DNA of 64,000 nucleotides from Toxotes chatareus (taxonomy: Eukaryota; Chordata; Actinopteri; Toxotidae): positions 6,842,783 to 6,906,782 of the forward strand of contig CM028901.1 in the NCBI GenBank assembly GCA_016801885.1, given 5' to 3'. The translations under genes and the position numbers were made by a program. The notes beneath the pieces were generated by a model. The model ran no database searches. It was given only the letters and a program-made list of their open reading frames with translations, and was not told the origin of the DNA. Each line of letters begins with the position of its first letter. Position 1 is the stretch's first letter. Shown here one piece after another: positions 59,042 to 64,000 of the stretch.

Positions 59042-60088
59042 CAAGGGGGGAGTTGTAGGTTTCAGCAGTGAGGATCACTTCCGCGTTCAAAAAGCTGCAG
59101 TTCCTCGGCTGCCGCTGGGGGCTGGCTCCACAATTCTCCATTGACCCCCATGTTAAAATACCCAACTTTACAGCCTAAAAAAACACATTTACAGCCTGGT
59201 ACGTTTTTTGTTTTTGGTCTCTATCGATAGTTTCCACCTCCGTGAACACTGTGGGGGTGAATTTTTTTGTACCACAACCGTTTTAGTGTTATTTAGGCTT
59301 AAAATTGTTACATAAATTACAGCGTGGTTACATAGACAGGTCACTGGCAGTTAGATCTTTGCTAAAGCATCGGCTAGGCTAGGCGGCTACATCCAGAGGC
59401 CTCTGGCTACCTCCAGCGGTTGACAGGGGCTACAGTGTCCGTGTTTGTTTGACAATGTTCGGATAGGTTTTTGTGACAATATGGCTTTTTGTAGTGTAGA
59501 CTGCACTAACCGACCGTATAAGGAGTCTGTGTTGCAGTTTTTTCGGTAAGTAAATTTCTCACTATTTTACCTGGATGTTTGCGCTAATTAGCATGTATTA
59601 GCATATTTTGCCGCTGGCTTATGACTTAATTGCCGATTAATGGTCGCTGCTGATACAGATAGAGGACCGGAGCAGCCAAAGTTAGGAACCTTGTTGCGGT
59701 GTTTTCCGTGCTCTCAGAGTAAGTTTATTGCGGGAATTCTAGGCTATTTCGTCTAAGTTTTCTGTTTTAAAAAGTCATGGACAGAGCAGCTCCGTCAGTA
59801 AGCGGCTGCTGTTGATTGTGTGTTGCTGTAACTGTAAGTGGATAGTGGGTGGAGGCAGCGGTGAAAGCCGGTAAATATTAAATATTGTTCTGAGCTAAAG
59901 GGCCAGGTTCTCGGCCGGCTGACCCCGGCTGACCCGTAGAGTAACCGCCTTTCCGCCAAATATGGAAAGAACACTCCCACTAAAATCCAAGATGGCGCCG
60001 CTCTAATGCCCATGGTTTGGTCACGAAACTCCCCGAAACCAACGGGTGACGTCACGGTAGCTACGTCCATGTTTTATACAGTCTATGT
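59042..60088 (+). mobile_element. THAP-type DNA element, copy 2 (plus orientation)
   Basis: Reverse-complement counterpart of 47208-48494, ending at TTTATACAGTCTATG. It contains an intact THAP-like first exon (59481-59545) with a GTAAG donor but no further THAP exons, so it is a short non-autonomous derivative. The right end lies only about 270 bases before the rida start codon, so the element forms part of the rida upstream region. The minus open frame 59795-60070 is antisense noise within the element. Confidence 0.75.
59481..59545 (+). pseudogene. THAP-domain first exon fragment in repeat copy 2
   Basis: 65 nt: ATG, Cys4, Cys8, Asn-Arg-Pro, then Val-Leu-Gln-Phe-Phe, ending at CG|GTAAG. This spacing matches the N-terminus of THAP C2CH DNA-binding domains. 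No downstream exon with the remaining Cys/His ligands was found, so it cannot make a full domain locally. Exaptation as a chimeric exon is possible but unproven. Confidence 0.6.
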
Positions 60089-60357
60089 TTAGAAACCACC
60101 AGAAAAGACCAGAGGACAAACACTTGTTGTACCGTAATTCTTCTACTACGAACGCCACTGATTTTCTCTTGCATGCCATTTCCCAAGAAGAACCTCCAAA
60201 AATGCAGCCTGCTCTTGTAGGCAGTCATTACGGTAAACTTTACGGCAGCAACTGTTCCTTTTTCCCCCCACACAAGCTCTTGCACAAGCACTTCCTCCAT
60301 TGACAGCCACTCTACGGTGTTTGAAGGTTGGGAGTTAAAAAAAAAAAAAAGTCAAAC
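60089..60357 (+). promoter_or_regulatory. Proximal upstream region and 5'UTR of rida exon 1a
   Basis: 270 bases between the THAP element and the first rida ATG. It contains an A-run of about 14 at 60337-60350 just before the ATG. No TATA box was identified. Confidence 0.35.
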
Positions 60358-60422
60358 ATGTCTGCACTCCCCAGAAAGATCATCAACACAACATCAGCCC
60401 CGGCAGCCATCGGCCCGTACAG
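60358..60422 (+). CDS. rida: RIDA (2-iminobutanoate deaminase), first exon, form a
   Basis: RidA hydrolyses reactive enamine/imine intermediates from amino-acid metabolism. The exon runs from ATG to TAC-AG|GTAAG (65 nt, 21 codons plus 2 nt). It encodes an N-terminus with PRKII, then APAAIGPY, close to human RIDA (KAPGAIGPY at the same distance). The conserved Tyr of GPY, equivalent to active-site Tyr17 of E. coli RidA, is present. The next residue would be Ser (AG+N), as in human. Exon 2 and beyond are not in the window; a copia element follows in the putative first intron. rida lies near stk3 at 8q22 in human, which supports the call. Confidence 0.78.
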
Positions 60423-60692
60423 GTAAGACAAACACAAATATGCATCATAATCTATTTATAGCGACACGTGTTGTGCAGAGGTCGGTGCATAAAATGTTTG
60501 AATGAGCGAGAGTCACACACACACTCATATACATAATCCAGTATTTGATCAGGGGTGGGTCTTCGTGGTCAGTGAACTCACCTTGCTTTACTTGACCTCA
60601 TAAATAAGTGCCAAAGCTCAACTTTCAGCAGTGCAGAGGAAAAGCTGCAGAGTAGAAATATATCTGTACAACACACAGGCGGCAGAGTTGAA

Positions 60693-60757
60693 ATGACAAC
60701 TATTCGTCGACAGATTCCTTACACACCTAAAGCTCCTGTCAGACAGGGAATATACAG
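60693..60757 (+). CDS. rida: RIDA alternative first exon, form b
   Basis: A second 65-nt exon 270 bases downstream of exon 1a, again from ATG to TAC-AG|GTAAGG, with the same length, same ending phase and same final Tyr codon. It encodes TIRRQIPYTPKAPVRQGIY, clearly a RidA N-terminus (IRR, KAP, Gly-x-Tyr) but different from form a. It could be an alternative first exon from a second promoter, or the first exon of a tandem rida paralogue whose other exons lie past the right edge. No upstream acceptor is needed if it has its own start site. Confidence 0.62.
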
Positions 60758-61066
60758 GTAAGGATTAAGGTCCTGTGAAATACTGCACCTCAGATAACTT
60801 TAATCTTAAGAAATTTAAACAGGGTTTGGTTTGTATAAATTTGACAAACAAAAAATCAGTGGACAGAAATGAAGTTGCCTCAGTAAATTTGTTCTCTTGT
60901 TCTTTAATTCAATCTGTGCAGTTTCTCGAATTGGGGGGTGTTTCTGCTCTGGCCAATTGACTGTAAGTGGGTGGAGTTAGCTTGGACTGAATGGACTCAC
61001 TTTAACTCATCAGGAGACTACCTTACCCATTCATTGTCTAATAGTATATAATAGTATAGTCTTCAT
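60758..61066 (+). other. Intronic spacer before the copia element
   Basis: Non-coding sequence between rida exon 1b and the first recognisable copia protein. No LTR, primer-binding site or target-site duplication was identified. The copia frame is stopped at 61052-61054, just before its first Met, so the 5' part of the element (LTR, gag, protease core) is missing or too diverged to see. Confidence 0.4.
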
Positions 61067-61597
61067 ATGATCACTATTAATGAGTACAACGGAATAGCCC
61101 AACGCAGAGGTACAGCGGTGATCTATCTCCTGGACAACACTGGGCGACAACACAGAGCACAGCTACGTCAAACACTGTACATGCCATCGCACCCCCAAGA
61201 CATCTTTTCAGTGGCGAGAGCAACGAATGGAGGAGCGACAATCACCTTCAAGAAAGAGGACAGCCACATGATAACAAAGGATGGCAGCAGGTTTGATATT
61301 CATGAGAGTGGTAATTTGTATTATTTGTCAACTGTCGAGCAAAATGTTGATAAGTGTAAAGCATGCCACGACCTACAAACCTGGCATGAAATTATGGGTC
61401 ATTGTAATTATGAAGATGTGCAAAAACTGCAAAGTGTTGTAAAAGGCATGGTGATAAAGGGGTGTGTGGTCAGGCCAGCACAGATATGTGAAGTGTGTAC
61501 ACAAGGAAAGTTTACACAGAATAGAAACAGGGAGCCAGACAGAAAGGCTACAAAACCCTTACAGCTAGTTCATACTGATCTAGCGGGTCCCATCTGA
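61067..61597 (+). pseudogene. Copia pol fragment: protease tail, GAG-pre-integrase, integrase start
   Basis: 176 aa open. The LYMPSHPQDIFSV block is the end of a copia protease region. WHEIMGHCN and CEVCTQGK form the HHCC zinc site of the pre-integrase domain, and HTDLAGPI carries the first integrase Asp. It is closed by TGA at 61595-61597, inside what should be the integrase core. The protease active-site DSG is absent because of 5' truncation. Confidence 0.85.
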
Positions 61598-61619
61598 ACC
61601 CCGAGCATAGAGGGGCACA

Positions 61620-62140
61620 GATATCACGCAGTCCTTTACAGATGACTACTCAGGTACAATCTTTGTGTACTTCCTTAAATCCAAACACGATGCAGTACAA
61701 GCCACAGAAAGATTCCTGGCAGACATAGCACCTTATGGAGAAGTCAAGTGTATCCGTTCAGACAACGGCACTGAGTTCACAGCCAGAGATTTCCAAGAAC
61801 TGTTGACTAAGAATAAAATAAGGCATGAAACATCTGCACCCTATTCACCCCACCAGAATGGCACAGCAGAGAGAGGTTGGCGAACCCTCTATGACATGAG
61901 CAGGTGTTTACTGTTAGAGAGTAAACTGCCAGATAAACTGTGGAACTACGCTGTACAGACAGCCGCCTATGTAAGGAACAGGTGCTACAGTAGGCGCACA
62001 GGAAAAACTCCATATGAGATGTTCACAGGTGTGAAACCAAATGTTTCCAAGCTGCAGAAGTTTGGATCTATGTGTTATGCCTACAAACAAGAAAAAGGGA
62101 AGCTGGATTCCAGGTGTGAGCAAGGTGTTTTATTGGCTAC
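61620..62140 (+). pseudogene. Copia pol fragment: integrase core
   Basis: Continues the integrase in another frame. FTDDYSG opens it; the second and third catalytic acids are in SDNGTEF and QNGTAERG. It ends with FGSMCYAY and a GVLL strand. The frame is lost at about 62138, where one base is apparently missing, and picked up by the next segment. Confidence 0.85.
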
Positions 62141-63133
62141 GATAAAAACAGCCCAGCTTATCTCGTGTATCATCCAGACACAGAGAAAGTCCAAAAGCAC
62201 AGGTTAGTGAAATTCACAATCAAAACATCTAATGAGAAAGAGACACAAACATCTGAGCCGCACATTGAGTATTGTGATAGAGAGGTGCCGCCCATAATCC
62301 ATGACAACAGAGAGAAAGGTGATGGAAAAATGGCAAATGCATCAAGCCATGGCAATGTAAATGATGTTTCTGAGGTTGCCCAAAAACGGACTGAAACGCC
62401 TCAACCTGGGAGTGAAGCTGAGAATACTATGAGGCGGAACCCACAAAGAACAAGAAAGAAACCAACTTACCTACAGGACTTTGAAACTGCAGAAAAGGTG
62501 GACAAACTGCAAACATGTGTAGACTTCTGTTACAGAGCAGTGTGTGACACCCCTCAGACCTACAAGGATGCCATTGTTTCAGCGAACTCAAGGCAATGGA
62601 GAAGTGCAATGGACGAGGAGATGCATTCACTGGAGGAAAATGAGACCTTCAGTCTCACCCGACTACCACCAGGCAAACAAGCAGTGGGGGGTAAGTGGGT
62701 GTATGCCCTTAAGAGTGACACTGATGGGTCAGAAAAATACAAGGCAAGATTTGTAGCAAAAGGCTACAGCCAAAAACCAGGAACTGACTATGAAGAAACA
62801 TTCTCACCTACTGCAGATATGACCAGTGTGAGGGTAATGATGCAAAAGGCAGCGCAGGAGAAACTAATCCTGCACCAGATGGACGTCAAGACTGCATATT
62901 TACATGCACCTATTGACTGTGAACTTTACATTGAACAACCAGAAGGTTATGAGACAAGGCCAGAAACAGGTGAAAAACTAGTGTATAAACTGCACAAGTC
63001 TCTCTATGGTCTAAAGCAATCAGGTAGAAACTGGAATGCTATGTTACATACATGTTTGATTAGGAATGGTTTTATACAGAACCCTGCTGATCACTGTGTG
63101 TATACAAAAAAGAAAAACACAAGGAAAAGGTGA
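62141..63133 (+). pseudogene. Copia pol fragment: linker and reverse transcriptase N-half
   Basis: Starts with the integrase tail (VYHPDTEKVQKHRLVKF), then an acidic linker, then the RVT_2 domain: WVYALKSD, KARFVAKGYSQ, ETFSPTADMTSVR, QMDVKTAYLHA and LYGLKQSGRNW. The frame runs off after VYTKKK at an A-rich stretch (about 63105) and stops at 63131-63133. Confidence 0.88.
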
Positions 63134-64000
63134 TCCTGATCATATGGGTTGATGATCTGATCATAGCAGCTAGCAATGGAAGTGTACTGACAGATGTGAA
63201 AGCAATGCTAACTGAAAAGTTCAAAATGAAAGATCTGGGAAGACTGAAGCACTTTCTGGGAATAGACTTTGAGCAAACAGAAGGTCAAGTTGTTATGTCA
63301 CAGAAAAGATTTGTGAACAAAATACTGGAAAGATTTGAAATGGAAGACTGCAGGTCCAGAGAGACCCCATGTGAGCTGAAACTGGACTATACAGAAAATG
63401 CTGAAAAAATGACAAACCCAAGAAAGTATAGAGAGGCAGTGGGAAGCCTGATATATTTATCGACATGCACTAGGCCAGACATAAGCTTTGTGGTCAGTAA
63501 ACTCTCTCAGCACTTTGATGTACCAACTGAAGAACATTGGAACACTGTAAAGCATGTGTTCAGGTACCTTAAAGGTACAGCAGAACAGGGTTTATGCTTC
63601 AAAGGAAATGACAGTAAATTAGGCTTGAGAGTCTACAGTGATGCAGACTGGGCATCAGAGACAACGGACAGGCGTGAGTACCTCAGGTTACTGTGTCAGT
63701 CTAAGTGAAGGAAGCTCTCTGATCTCATGGAAGACAAGAAAACAACCAACAGTTGCTTTGTCTACCTGTGAAGCAGAATACATTGCCTTAGCATCAGCTA
63801 TACAGGAATGTATATATCTGGAGCAGTTACTCAAGGGAATGGACAAATATGAGTATGCACAAACAAAAGTGTACGAGGACAACCAGGGTACCATAGCACT
63901 TGCCAAAAACCCTGTAAACAGGCAAAGGTGCAAACACATAGATATCAAGTACCACTTCATAAGGGAAGTTGTGAACAGTGGTAGGGTACTTCTACAGTAC
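63130..64000 (+). pseudogene. Copia pol fragment: RT C-half and RNase H
   Basis: WVDDLIIA is the RT catalytic box (Tyr-Val-Asp-Asp type with Trp in first place). MKDLGRLKHFLGID, TRPDISFVVSKLSQ and FRYLKGT follow. RNase H begins with YSDADWASE. An extra base near 63675 shifts the frame, so a stop appears at 63706-63708. The remaining RNase H (CEAEYIALASA, EDNQGTIALAKNP, KHIDIKYHFIRE) continues in another frame to the window edge. Confidence 0.88.

Larger units (their letters stand above)
61055..64000 (+). mobile_element. Ty1/copia-family retrotransposon, 5'-truncated and decayed
   Basis: The domain order protease tail, GAG-pre-integrase, integrase, reverse transcriptase, RNase H is that of Ty1/copia (integrase before RT). 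It lies in the same orientation as rida, in its probable first intron, and runs off the right edge, so the 3' LTR is not visible. Breaks are seen near 61595-61620, 62138, 63105 and 63675; each moves the reading frame, and the first also has a stop. It cannot encode one intact polyprotein as sequenced. Confidence 0.9.

Overview
This window looks like nuclear DNA from a ray-finned (teleost) fish, probably a compact percomorph-type genome. The genes are vertebrate orthologues with many short exons and canonical splice sites. Introns are short to moderate, CA/GT microsatellites are frequent, and the mobile DNA (a Ty1/copia element and a THAP-bearing DNA element) is of kinds common in fish. There is no bacterial or viral backbone. 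I rebuilt the gene models by joining exons by hand. In every complete model the exon lengths and phases close exactly to one open frame.

Layout, left to right. 1-600 resembles the 3' end of a plus-strand transcript whose coding part lies outside the window. 4337-14320 (minus) is ptpn2, T-cell protein tyrosine phosphatase: nine exons, 388 aa, nuclear-type C-terminus. 14321-16950 is the space between two divergently transcribed genes. 25929-33413 (plus) is rnf19a (dorfin), an RBR E3 ubiquitin ligase of 858 aa, with a 3'UTR to about 35.94 kb. It meets tail-to-tail a minus-strand TPR co-chaperone of the SPAG1 family (38804-46153, short last exon near 36.86 kb). 49222-50305 (minus) is polr2k, the 58-aa zinc-ribbon subunit shared by RNA polymerases I, II and III. 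It is head-to-head with stk3 (51016-55825, plus), the Hippo kinase MST2, 499 aa, with a 3'UTR to about 58.96 kb. 60358-60757 holds two alternative first exons of rida (reactive intermediate deaminase A). A decayed Ty1/copia retrotransposon follows and runs off the right edge.

The order and relative orientation of polr2k, spag1 and rnf19a match human 8q22, and stk3 and rida also map to that region in human. This segment is therefore a conserved synteny block with ptpn2 (human chromosome 18) attached on the left. The genes do not form one pathway.

Two copies of the same roughly 1.05-1.3 kb THAP-bearing repeat lie in inverted orientation at 47.2-48.5 kb and 59.0-60.1 kb, bracketing polr2k and stk3. 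The most notable observations are: paired 65-nt first exons of rida encoding two different N-termini; a textbook U12-type intron in polr2k; a GC-AG intron in rnf19a; a shortened SPAG1 lacking its N-terminal half and C-terminal domain; and the inverted THAP elements. I found no clearly new biological system; the rida exon pair is the best lead.
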